Source of the DNA: Spinacia oleracea
Lineage: Eukaryota; Streptophyta; Magnoliopsida; Caryophyllales; Amaranthaceae
Assembly: GCF_020520425.1 (NCBI RefSeq)
Contig: NC_079491.1
Span: 29,193,449-29,257,448, forward strand
Reading direction: 5' to 3'
DNA: 64,000 nt
The translations under genes were made by a program, and so were the position numbers. Below the pieces are notes generated by a model. It was not told the DNA's origin. It made no database searches and worked only from the letters and a program-made list of their open reading frames with translations. This document shows positions 24,201-32,273 of this stretch, one piece after another. Positions within the stretch are counted from its first letter, which is position 1. Each line of letters opens with the position of its first letter.

Positions 24201-27200
24201 TGCAAACTTTCCTAGTCGGGATGGTTCAAAATAATTGCAACACTTCTATTTTTGGCAAGTTTTAAACATGGGAATACCAATGCCCTTACTAACAACATTA
24301 AACAACCAATTAACATCATGACCCAAGGTAATCAACAATTTAACCCAACCCAACCACACCAGCCCTTCCTCTCTCTCAATTGTCAGTTTGTCACTACCTA
24401 GATTACACAACCCACCTCCCTCCGATCTACATCCCTGCGACCACCTTCAATAGCACCCAACCACCACCACCGCCTTCACCAGCACCCAACCACCACCGCC
24501 TTCAACAGAATCCAACCACCACCATCTTCAACAGCACCCAGCCACCACCATCATCTTCAACAGCACCCAGCCGCCACCATCGTTAACAGCAACGAACCAC
24601 CACCACCGTCTTCAAAGCACCCAGCCGCCACCACGTTCAACAGCACCCAACCACCACACCATCTTCAACAGCAGCCAGCCAACACCACCTAAATTCAGAG
24701 CCACTAATACTGCCAACTTACCAAGTCAACCACAATAAAAATGCTCACCTATCCACCCTAAACCCTCTCCGTAATTGAAAACCACAACCACCACCAAAAA
24801 AACACAAACCATTTGCGTACATTAGCCATTGACCTTACCATAGTCGAAGTCGGCCAAGGAAAGTTCCAGATCGGGTATTCCGGGAAAATTAGACTACCCT
24901 AGGATCGAATCAATCTCAACCACTAGAGAAAGGAGAGAAAAGAGTAGCAAAAAAAATTAGTGTTGAAAAGAGAATGGGGACTATGAGGACTCGTCGATAG
25001 TGATGGTGGACCATGAAACAACCAGTGATGTAAGTGGAGCTATGGGGATGGGAGGAGCGAGGATAACAATCTTGGGTCATGAGACTCATGAAGTACAGTG
25101 GTGAAGGCGTCGGAGAGATGAAGGATGGAAGGATGCATTTATGGAAGATGGTAGTTTGGGGGGCTAACCAGAGTTAAGGGGTTAGTAATTAGGAGTTAGT
25201 CTCTACTAAAGAAGAGAGAAAGTAAGTGTAATTAGGGATGGGTGAGGTCTGAGGACATGGTTCCAGTCTGATTACGCATTCCTTAAAAAATGTGCTCATT
25301 ACAAGTGTTGCAATTTTAGTGAATCGGAGGAAGTATAATTTCATGAGGAAACTGTTTCTGCAATACTCCCTCCATCCTAATTTAGTGTGTCCTCTTTCCT
25401 TTTTCATCCGTTCCTATTCAGTTTGCCCTTTCTATTTTTGGCAAGACTCGTTATTACTTTATTAATTCTTTCTCCCACTACTCAAAGCTAAGGTCTCACT
25501 CCCTCTCTCATTCAATCAAAAAAATACTCAACAATCTTTCATTCTACCTACTTTTTCAATAAAAAATATTTGATAACCACACTCCACAACTCTACATATG
25601 TGCCATGATAAAGGACACTCTAAATTGGGACGAAGGGAGTATCCTTTTTTTTATAAGAAAATATATTATTTAGCAACAAGGAAAAAGAGAAAAAACAACG
25701 AGGATAAGAAAATAAAATTACATATTGCCCCAATTTCTTTGTACCTACCTTATTGAGTAACTCTTGAAAGTCCCACCAACCTTAATCCATAAAGACTACT
25801 AAATATGTGACCTTGCCTCACAATAAATCAAAGGCATGACACTCGTGAAAATACCATCGAGTTTCTCTAACCCGTAACCACACACATCACATAATAGCCA
25901 TGAAAACATGGTTTCATAACAATCTCTTCCCCTTACCCTTACCAAACCCCGTAAAAATAAATTGCAACTTATCCATTCCCATTCCTTCATTCCTGGGAAG
26001 ACGGAATCGAGACAAAATATCACACTTCTCCCCTGTACTTATGCTTGCAATAGAATACCTAAAAAGGGATATGGGTGACCTCAAAGATGACCCTAACTTC
26101 AGTATCCACCGCCATTTCAATTGGGCTCATGTATAAAAGTCTCTCAAATTTTCTCTCAAGCCTCAAAGGAGCAAAAGTTATATTTCGTATATACTTTGGG
26201 GTAGAATAGCCTGGAATGAACGCAGTAATCCTACAAAATGGAGCTCTCAAGAAGGGTTGTCGTTGATCAAGTAATTAGGAATTTCCGTTCGTCACCCTAT
26301 CAGCAGAAGAAGTACCCAAGTAAGTATTAGGACGGAGGGAGTAATTCCTATGAGCCTTTAGTAGTAAAAAGGACAAATTGGATGGAATGTTCTTTCCAAA
26401 GCTTCTTTGATAATGAGGAAAATAGTAGAGGCAAATGATTAGTAGGTGCATATTAATGGTGGCAGGGACTAGGGGGACTAGAGTATACTAGTTAGAAGAG
26501 GCAAATTTCCAATACAAAAAAGTTACTATTATTATTAGACTTTTGGTAAGGTTGCATTTACACAATTAGGCTATGTTCTGTTCGACTTATTTTGACTTAT
26601 TACAGACAAAATAACAAAATAAGTTCAGATAAGTTCAGTTAAGTTCACGTAAGTTCAGTTAAGTTCACGTAAGTTCAGTTAAGTTCGGATAATATAAGTC
26701 CAGAAAAATAAGTTTCTTTCAGAAATTTTCACATACAAACAAGATTATTTCAGAAAAATTATTTTTTTCATTTTCAGATTAAATAAGAAGTTCTGATAAG
26801 TTAAGTTAAGTTAAGTTCAGATAAATTCAGATAAGTTCAGACAAAATAAGTCGAATAGAACGGATGAGTCTTAACCTGCAATAAACCTATTTGTATTCTA
26901 GTCTAATTGTGAAAAGTGGATTCATGCACTACCTACTTGTGTTCTACAAGGAGTCTTGGAAATGATGAAACTGTAGATCATAGTTCATGCTAGCTTACCA
27001 TATTTCAAGTTAGTACTTGGCCATTGGAAGTACATTAGGTTAGCACTTAGCATAACGGAGTACATCATTAGTTTTACTTTGGTACATGGTGTCAACAAGT
27101 GGTGCGAATTCTTCCTTGAAGTGGCTTTTCCATACCATGTCCACAATTGAATGAGATGTTTGGAGCAAACGTTAACCTATGTTCTTCATTGTTGTTTTAG

Positions 27201-27971
27201 TAATGAAATCTCTCTAAGTTGTTAAGAAAAATTCTGGTCATGGGAAATACTGTATATAGTAGAGTATTGGGAAAAAGAAATGCAATTGGAAAACCCTTAC
27301 CACGTCCACCAGCAGCCAGCATAGAAGACATCCCTCCGAAGTCAAGGTGTTAGTTCCAGTGGTTTACCACTGAAGCACTAGACTACCATTCCCCCTCTCA
27401 AGCCCTCCGTGTGTAGAAGTTTGAACAGATTTCTCTATTATCCAATGTATTTCTTCCCAAGAACTATCAATTTAAAAACTGAAGAAAAACTCACCCTGCA
27501 GGCTGCAGCAATTCGCTCTCTCCAACAACCAGATAAAAATCCAATGACATATTATCCCCAAAATTTACTAAATTGAAATTATCAACTGTCTAAATCAGAA
27601 AATCGCAAGTCGACAATTCACAAAACCCTAACTCTAAACTTCACTGCCCTAATAAAGCAAGCAGACAAGCAGTAGTGAATCAAAACCCAACTCTGAATGC
27701 TCTAATCACATCAAAACTGAGAAAACAATAAATATGAAGAGAGAGAGGAAGTACTGCCGAAGGTATCGTTGGCCATACAGAGGAAGATGAGACCATCAGC
27801 CCGATAAATATGGAATATATACCGATCTTGTGAGAAACAAAGCCGGGAATCAGCTTCCGGCGGAAGTTTTTCAAGAATACGACGAGCCACAGCACCGACG
27901 TTGCCAGTGACAGCGCAGAACTCCGACAGCACGGTGGTTCCTCTTGCAACCACCGCATAAAATATCGCCAT
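15265..27971 (-). CDS. VAMP714: VAMP71-group longin R-SNARE, most like VAMP714
   Basis: Vesicle-membrane R-SNARE that pairs with Q-SNAREs to drive fusion in the vacuolar and late endosomal route. Four exons, 27971-27755, 23900-23710, 22295-22132 and 15355-15265, join in phase to 220 residues, the usual family length. The longin domain (about 1-110) begins MAIFYAVVARGTTVLSEF and includes CFSQDRYIFHIYRADGL and MANDTFGRR. The SNARE motif (about 125-185) includes INRVRGEV, VENIEKILERGDRIELL with the central-layer Arg, and KTATMQD. A basic patch RKQSKRLRRALW precedes a C-terminal membrane anchor of about 20 hydrophobic residues, then a short luminal tail ending in NCRS. Intron 2 uses a GC donor (GAG then GCAAGT). 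Intron 3 is 6.8 kb because of nested transposons, yet the reading frame is intact. Divergent from ELM1 and convergent with NAC. Confidence 0.94.
15640..15745 (+). repeat. CCCACCCA/ACACACCCACAG simple repeat
   Basis: A C- and A-rich degenerate tandem array with units such as ACACACCCACAGACCCACC, at the left border of the hAT-like element in VAMP714 intron 3. Confidence 0.7.
16687..19950 (-). CDS. L1 ORF2: endonuclease-reverse transcriptase
   Basis: Uninterrupted 1087-residue ORF starting MDSILCWNVRGLN, the usual start of plant L1 ORF2. The apurinic-like endonuclease spans about residues 1-225, with LLETRV (Glu), MGDFNSMMD near 137, RIDRVLAN and YDHSPML (Asp-His pair). The reverse transcriptase spans about 470-740, with VGDFRPIACCSV, MKLDLQKAYDTVEW, TRGLRQGDPLSPLLF and the catalytic FADD near 690. 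A C-terminal zf-RVT region near 1000 has CSICGRETESSIHLFFDC. The protein nicks target DNA and copies its own RNA there. ORF2 overlaps ORF1 by eight bases (19943-19950). There is no RNase H domain after the zinc region. Confidence 0.95.
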   Translation of the reverse strand: MDSILCWNVRGLNRKDKQNEVRRFIASHNVKLFSLLETRVKAPRMGDLYLNVCPNWCFSTNLCCHKNGRIVIAWDPDSFTVDIKLIDTQFMHCYVTPRGADVGFWCTFVYGLHERATREPLWHSLKIIADSCSDAWIVMGDFNSMMDLDDRIGSIVRLSEVQPMRNCMLHCKLTEVKTVGRLYTWNNKQDGEDRVFSRIDRVLANSEWNDLFDTAEANFMPEGHYDHSPMLLNCYQRAPQKRPFRFFNMWTTSPRFNTIVEENWKKYVYGCPMYRVMQKLKWIKMDLKVLNQEGYNNVEAEQIKRHKALLEVQNLLHSTPGDQGLASREKVASDEYRRARENYLSYLQQTAKVQWLQNGDENTKAFHQSIRQRRKQNRIYAIHNGEGKWVQTDTEVQMAFVQFYKNLFCTTMENKAPLLEAVMDMGPRLNDTHRGRLVCSVTVEDIKRVLDAIPSSKAPGMDGFNSHFFRTAWDTIKGDIHSAIKDFFETGKILKEVNITSITLVPKVKVPSSVGDFRPIACCSVIYKCISKLMCEKLNSVLPDIISHNQGAFVAGRSILHNVLVCQDIVKMYKNSQKVPCCMMKLDLQKAYDTVEWSFLEEAMVNLGFPSHFTKLVMTCLTTTQYSILINGVPTELIQPTRGLRQGDPLSPLLFTLCMEYFSRTMKAIGQHPQFRFHSRCKLLALNHMCFADDLLMFCKGDPKVVNIMLEGFNLFSETTGLKVNAHKSSIYCCGINQEDKNTIGHLSGFRFGSLPFKYLGVPIGTGKLKSSDCEALVEKMTLRIKVWSSRNISFAGRIQLINSVLMSICVYWAQMFVFPKAVLRKINAVCRSYLWHGSYDDCRPGSVAWDKLCWPKTQGGLGFRNLLLWNKAAIGKLAWVVAQKQDNLWVRWIHAVYVKRKNWSDFTPTSTASWVVKYICHVKKWCNDKFSEQWLFDTAYTIRGMYTRMIEGGMKVQWSHYIWNRLTVPKHRFILWLAIQGKLKTKDRLHQYGIGTDDLCSICGRETESSIHLFFDCCFSDDCKKAVLTWVGIPGGDLGLFPLLRKAERYTKGDFRRKVMYTVIAGLVYHVWKARNEKSSGQECAD
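19943..21214 (-). CDS. L1 ORF1: DUF4283/zinc-knuckle RNA-binding protein
   Basis: A 423-residue ORF, starting at the ATG that gives MGRPRKQASKSS; the frame is open further upstream but the extra 58 codons run into the flank. It has a DUF4283-type domain at about 140-260 (CYILGANPPQNVMAGFVNRVW, GVFLIRFTTMENCHKVL, KPVIVKPW) followed by the linker VPIWIKLHGLEVKYWGEKSL. A CCHC knuckle CSICKGMGHTMEKC lies near residue 335. ORF1 products coat the element RNA as a ribonucleoprotein. It ends in the eight-base overlap with ORF2. Confidence 0.9.
   Translation of the reverse strand: MGRPRKQASKSSNGAKQKDNVIVTKPVTRAQQPSSPLEDVDEISESPKTNPDIETLLAEQILSPSTALKDLQRQSQVRTEFNAWINGLSAGKTLSTHFQSGRELGNSENRVTDDQLVADEVPINNAVSPIKTMMIQIEEEDIEDEIAFWQSSIICYILGANPPQNVMAGFVNRVWGKFGIDKVSLVGKGVFLIRFTTMENCHKVLSGPAQFFDSKPVIVKPWTADSNFTKDPVKLVPIWIKLHGLEVKYWGEKSLKKIAGLVGTVIKVDQATQHRDKLLFAKVLVEVRIDQEFPELIQFLDEKGVIIDQRVEYDWLPISCSICKGMGHTMEKCHKRVNKGKKIWAPKRVQPTNTVTVVQPKMQEPDADGFVLATRFNKHRSSQLKPIQTGNSFLALDDDDDIRVEDDMESPLGQGVTSPSPNG
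22296..23709 (-). other. VAMP714 intron 2, GC-AG type
   Basis: The donor reads GAG then GCAAGT on the minus strand and the acceptor TCCAG, so this is a GC-AG intron. The AT-rich interior has a MITE-like end near 22436 (GGCTTGTTCGGTTCAACTG). No coding sequence of a known family was seen. Confidence 0.75.
23921..24060. repeat. two-copy 70-bp tandem duplication in VAMP714 intron 1
   Basis: 23921-23990 and 23991-24060 are adjacent direct copies, both starting ATATAAGAAAA and ending GGAGAAGTTAAG, with only a few base changes. The duplication begins about 20 bases inside intron 1 from the exon 2 acceptor. Confidence 0.9.
24177..25336. mobile_element. 1.2-kb TIR element in VAMP714 intron 1
   Basis: The left end (ACTTGCTCCATTTCAGTATAA then TTGCAA) and the right end (TTGCAATTTTAGTGAATC then GGAGGAAGT) are imperfect inverted repeats of the Stowaway/mariner style next to TA. 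The interior holds the CACCACC minisatellite and no transposase. Confidence 0.55.
24447..24690 (+). repeat. CTTCAACAGCACCCAACCACC minisatellite
   Basis: About eight diverged tandem units of roughly 25-30 bases built from TTCAACAGCACCCA and CCACCACCA. Some frames read as Pro/Thr/Ser repeats, which explains the short open frames; I do not regard them as coding. Confidence 0.85.
25365..25652. mobile_element. Stowaway MITE in VAMP714 intron 1
   Basis: Inverted ends CTCCCTCCATCCTAATTTAG and, on the right, the complement CTAAATTGGGACGAAGGGAG are flanked by TA on both sides. The length (about 285 bp) and lack of coding are typical of the family. Confidence 0.85.
26567..26873. mobile_element. TIR MITE rich in AAGTTCAGATAAGTTC repeats
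   Basis: The ends TTCTGTTCGACTTATTTTG and the complement of CAAAATAAGTCGAATAGAA form inverted repeats. The interior is a tandem array of TTAAGTTCACG / TTCAGATAAG units. It resembles the repeat family split by the Ty3 element at 43.6-56.1 kb. Confidence 0.75.
26874..27754 (-). other. rest of VAMP714 intron 1
   Basis: The promoter-proximal part of the first intron, from the MITE to the exon 1 donor at 27754. No gene, RNA or transposon terminus was recognised. Confidence 0.5.
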
Positions 27972-28200
27972 GTTGCTGTAACAATATTAATCCGATCGAT
28001 CACCTGCAGAAGAGGACCAAAGTATCCCAGCCGATGCGTGGGCTTCTCGCGGGGAATTGGAATGCAAAACGTGATTTCCAGTAATTTAACTGCCCATTCC
28101 AACTTTAGGGGGAAAAAAAAGTAAAAGGACTTTCAAAGGGAAGGGAAATTCACTGGGAGCTAGGCTCTGGTCTTTTTGTCTTGTCGGATCGGATTTGAAT

Positions 28201-28680
28201 TGAATTTTTCTGATTTTTTTTCTTTTTAACGTAAAATCAATTCATTAATAAAAAGTCATACGATATCTACAATAAAAATCGAAATTAACAAATACATAAC
28301 AAATTGAATTAAAATGAGGTATTCCTTCATCAAAACTACTACCGTTGAGAAGATCTTGCACTGTGTGATATCCTCTCGCACGTATCATTGGAATGTACAG
28401 TCTTTTCGAAGAGACGGTCTAACGATTTGTTGTAGCCGCGAAGACGATTTCCATCCGATTCATCTAAGTCAATTTGAAAATTTGATACATGTTTCGATCT
28501 CGTATAATTCTTTATCAACGAATCGAATTCACGACAATACTCCACCAAAACTATACTAAACCCAAAATACTCAACTAATCCCACTATAGGGGAACTTACT
28601 ACACCAAACAATGTAGTTTTATTGAATCTGAAGACAAAAACATAAATAATTAAACCAAACGGGTCGGAAATAGCCAAATT
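28201..28680 (-). mobile_element. possible retroposon 3' end with A-rich tail
   Basis: On the minus strand the sequence ends in TATTAATGAATTGATTTTACG followed by an A-rich stretch (plus-strand Ts at 28208-28229), like a poly(A)-ended retroposon. No protein domain can be assigned to its upstream part, so the family is open. Confidence 0.35.
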
Positions 28681-28812
28681 TTCGAAGAAATTTGGCTATT
28701 TCCGACCTAAAAAACCTTTGAGATTTGTAAGCCCTAGATAGAGAAAGATGAGGAGAACGGTTAGGGTAACAAAAGTATAGAACTTTTCTGACTGTTATTG
28801 TTATTATTATTA

Positions 28813-29137
28813 CTCCCTCCGTCCCTTAATACTCGCACCGGTTTGACCGGTGCGGAGGTTAAGACATTTGAATTGACTTATTAATTTAATGGGTGTTAGT
28901 TGATAGTGGGGTATTTTTTTAATATAGTTAGTGAGAAATGTGAAAGGGTGGAGAGTGGTGAGTGGGGGGTGTGAATTTTTAAATGATTTTTTGTAGGGAG
29001 TAGGGATGTAGGTGGGTTAGTAGGTAAGTGAGAAAAATAATATAATATTGGTAAAAGTTTCCATTTATAGAAGCGGTGCAAGTATTAAGGGACGGCTCGA
29101 AAAGGAAAGCGGTGCGAGTATTAAGGGACGGAGGGAG
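28813..29137. mobile_element. Stowaway MITE between VAMP714 and ELM1
   Basis: Inverted ends CTCCCTCCGTCCCTTAATAC and the complement GTATTAAGGGACGGAGGGAG are flanked by TA. A second, partial copy of the right end (GGTGCAAGTATTAAGGGACGG) precedes the true one, so the terminus was duplicated. Confidence 0.9.
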
Positions 29138-29207
29138 TATATATTATTGTTGTTGTTATTTAATTGTTATTATTATTGTTGTCATTGTTTTTATCATTAC
29201 TACTTTT

Positions 29208-29870
29208 TCCGTATTTATTTTAAGGGATACACTTGGCCGGACACGGGTATTAAGAAGAAGAATTGAATGAAATAAAGTAATAAAACAAGTTGGGTTGGGG
29301 TCGGGTAGATATTTTAATAAGTAAAATAAATGGGGATCATGTCATTTTAGAGGGGTGGGGGTGGGGTGTAGTTCTGAAATTATTTGTTTAATAGGGTGGT
29401 GAGACATAGAATATATTAGGTAAATTATTTAATCAAAAGGTTTTGCGCGCACAAGGTGTATAATAAATTTATTGTACACCAAGATAACTTTTACCCATTT
29501 TTTTGTAACTTTAACCTAGTTTTGATTAACTTTTATATTAGTAAAAAAAATTGATAGATAAACATTTTAAAGGGCTAAATGATTAATTTTATACATTATT
29601 AGTGATTTTGAAGAAATAAGTTTTAATAAAATGAAAAAAATTATCACTAAAAAATAGATGACTTTTACATGTATTATGTATAAGCTTAACTTTTAAGCAT
29701 TTTGAGTTAACTTTTACTCCGGTGTATAATATTTATTGTACAACCTTTATAAATAAGAATTTGTGTTATTTAATTAGATGGTGGGGTTGATAAGTTACTA
29801 AAAATGACAAGTGTATCTCTTAAATAGATACAGCTGGAAAAGGTAAGTGTATCCCTTAGATAAATACGGA
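29208..29870. mobile_element. Stowaway-type MITE with a nested MITE
   Basis: The ends CCGTATTTATTTTAAGGGAT and the complement ATCCCTTAGATAAATACGG are inverted repeats. The same family occurs at 37064-37388, where it is about 325 bp. Here it is twice as long because a second element (about 29440-29757) with ends AAGGTGTATAATAAAT and the near-complement ATTTATTGTACAACCTT is inserted. Confidence 0.75.
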
Positions 29871-30069
29871 TGGAATATTATTATTGTTGTTATTATTTCT
29901 GTTATTCTTCTTATTATTATTTTTGTTTTTATGATTATTTTTATTATTTTAATTATTATTGTTTTTTTTTTACGGGATTATTATTGTTGTTATTGTTGTT
30001 ATTATTATTATTATTATTTATGTTGTTGTTGTTGTCGTTGTTGTTATTATTGTTATTTATTATTATTTA

Positions 30070-30103
<34 letters not shown>

Positions 30104-30168
30104 TATTTATTTTTATTATTGTTATTATTTTTATTTTTATTTTTATTTTTATTGTTGTTTTTATGATT
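29871..30168 (+). repeat. long ATT/GTT trinucleotide repeat tract
   Basis: About 300 bases of imperfect TTA, TTG and TTTTTA repeats, almost free of C on this strand. All long open frames here (poly-Leu, poly-Tyr, poly-Ile) are artefacts of the repeat. Confidence 0.95.
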
Positions 30169-30377
30169 ATGAAAATTGAAAGATGGTTTTCTACTTTAAG
30201 AAGAATAGATTGGGGTAATAGTGATAGACAATAAAAAAAAACAACAAAAGAATCATGATAAATGATAATATATAGTAACAATAATTGTAAAAGTGATAAG
30301 AATAAGATTTAAAAACTTATAAGAATAAGATAGAAAGTAAAAAGTGCTACGTAAGTAATAAGTAAATAAGTAATACT

Positions 30378-31215
30378 TCCTCCGATTAGAAATAGTCGCA
30401 ACGTTGAGAAGTGGTACGAAGTTTAATGAGAAAATTGAGGTGGGGTTTCCTTTCAAATTTGCCCATGTGATTAACTTAAAGTGCGCGTGCGTGTGCGCGT
30501 GCGTAAATTTGAAAGTGGAGACCAAAATTTTCAAATTTTCACTGATCTAGCTTTCCCTTTAAAAATCTCAAATATTCCCTCTACACGTTTCTGACTTTCA
30601 CGAAAATTGGAGGTTGAAAAATAATTCAAACTTTCCTCCAAAATTTTCAACAGCTAAGTACATACTTTTGTTCACCTATAAAAACAAGCAAAAGGTACAT
30701 ACCTCCATTTTTTCACACTACACATCTAAAAAAATCACTACTACAAACAACACTTAAATGTAATTTTTCCACGTGCACAAACAACACATTCGGAAAAAAT
30801 TCCGGACAAGAGGAAGCTCGCAACATCAAAAGGCCGGCACGAAACGGGCAGCAACATCGTAAGGAGCAAATGGACGATTAGTGGGTTGAGGAACTTCTTG
30901 AACTTGAGGAACATCTCTAGTTTGATCCGGAAATGGAGATATGGTATTCTGATGAATCTGAAAATGAAGAAGAGGTAGAAAATATAGCATTTTTACATAA
31001 TGTTAAGCATAGACCTATTCGTAACTTAGGGCGTAGAAGAACACAATCACGTGAATTAGAAGATGTCCAAAGAAAACACATGATTGAAAAACTTATTTTG
31101 CTTGCAAATGATGAATTATAAATACCTCCAGGTGCACAAATTGAAATTGCTCAAGAATTTAAGGTGTATAGAACCACTGTGTTGGAGGTGTTGGTCAAAA
31201 GCAAAAATAAATAAA
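30378..31215 (+). pseudogene. decayed mariner-like transposase fragment with Stowaway-like terminus
   Basis: A Stowaway-like terminus (CTTCCTCCGATTAGAAATAG) lies at about 30376. Downstream, 30933-31121 gives 62 codons starting MEIWYSDESENEEEVENI. After a stop the frame goes on as IPPGAQIEIAQEFKVYRTTVLEVL, resembling the N-terminal helix-turn-helix linker (G-x-I-x-E-x-A-x-x-F-x-V-x-R-x-T) of plant mariner-like transposases. The DDE/D catalytic domain is missing. At most this is a truncated relative of the elements that could have moved the Stowaway MITEs; resemblance is by eye. Confidence 0.45.
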
Positions 31216-31345
31216 TTAGAAGGGGGAAATAATAGATGTAAAAGGGCAGAAACCTGGTAAGGTGGGGAGTTTTGAACAAAAAAATAAATTAGAAGGGGGA
31301 AAATGATAGATGCAAAGGGGCAGAAACCTAGTAAGGTGGGAAGGA
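31205..31345. repeat. two-copy direct repeat, about 60 bp
   Basis: AAATTAGAAGGGGGAAA followed by GGGCAGAAACCT and AAGGTGGG occurs at about 31213-31265 and again at about 31288-31343, with a short spacer. Confidence 0.8.
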
Positions 31346-31373
31346 AATGTAAAGATTGGTACTTAGATCTAGA

Positions 31374-31620
31374 GATGTCAGTAGGGCGTTTCGCGGGAGA
31401 CCCGCCCCGCATCCACCCCAAGTAGGCGGGGATGGAGGTAGGTTTGGCGGGTGATGGGACGGGGATGGGTATAAAAATCGTACTCGCTATGGGTGATGGG
31501 GCGGGTGTGTATTATGTATTGAACCCGCCCCGTCCCCGCCCGCACTGTCCCATCCCCACTCGCCCCGCTTCATACCCGCAATACGTGATGGGGTGAGTTT
31601 GGATTTATTTGCATCTTTAG
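31374..31620. mobile_element. hAT-like terminus with GC-rich GGCGGG repeats (partial)
   Basis: It begins AGAGATGTCAGTAGGGCG, close to the TAGGGATGTCAATG terminus at 15757, then runs into alternating CCCGCCCC / GGCGGGGATGG motifs, a known style of hAT MITEs. A matching right end was not identified. Confidence 0.5.
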
Positions 31621-31859
31621 GTGATAATATGAATTTAGCTGAGATTTTTTTTTTTTTTTTTTGTGTTATGACGAGTATTTTCTTCGATTATATTTAGTCA
31701 TAAGGTATTTTTCTAAAGTTAACTTTCACTACCCGTATATATTTTGGGGTTAGCGAGGTTCAACGACTAATAAGAAAGAAAAGTCCAAGAAACAAATTAC
31801 CTCTCTTTCGTACCCTGAAGTGAATGCCAAAAGGTGCGTTTAAACAAACGGAGGGAGTT

Positions 31860-32273
31860 AGGGAGTACCCAACTCAATAGTTTTTTCTTCTATCCAAACC
31901 CCCATTCTGTAAATCTTTATTTCTCTATCCAAACCCCCGTTTTCGATTGTTTGAACCTAATTTCAATCATAATACTCATAATCAATTCTTCAAACTAGTT
32001 TTCCTTCCTAATAGTAATCTATCTTTTTTTATTTTTTATTTTTTAATTTTTGGTTAACTTGTGCTGCTATAGATTTTTGTGGTAAGTTTTTAGCGATCCT
32101 TTCATTGTTGTTGTCTTCGTTTGTTCTACTTTGCTTAATTTTTCTGATTTCTTCTTCTAATTTCGTGTTAATTAGTTATTAATTATGATCGCCGTTGCTT
32201 GATTTTCAAGTTATGCAATTGATTTTCATTTTGTTGTTTGTTTTTTTGATCTGGTAGAACAAATTAGGATGAA
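31860..32273 (+). promoter_or_regulatory. presumed ELM1 promoter and 5' leader
   Basis: T- and C-rich leader-like DNA upstream of the ELM1 start, with a tandem TCTATCCAAACCCCC motif (about 31892 and 31925). A leader intron is possible (GTAAG/CAG sites occur) but cannot be proved. Confidence 0.4.

Noticed and set aside
24380-24586. Pro-rich ORF resembling an extensin
   Set aside because: Lies in the CACCACC minisatellite within a TIR element in a VAMP714 intron; no signal peptide and no SPPPP motifs.
28339-28677. 112-codon minus-strand ORF
   Set aside because: No recognisable domain, and it sits in what looks like a retroposon tail.
29847-30281. Poly-Leu/Tyr/Ile ORFs
   Set aside because: Artefacts of the ATT/GTT repeat tract.
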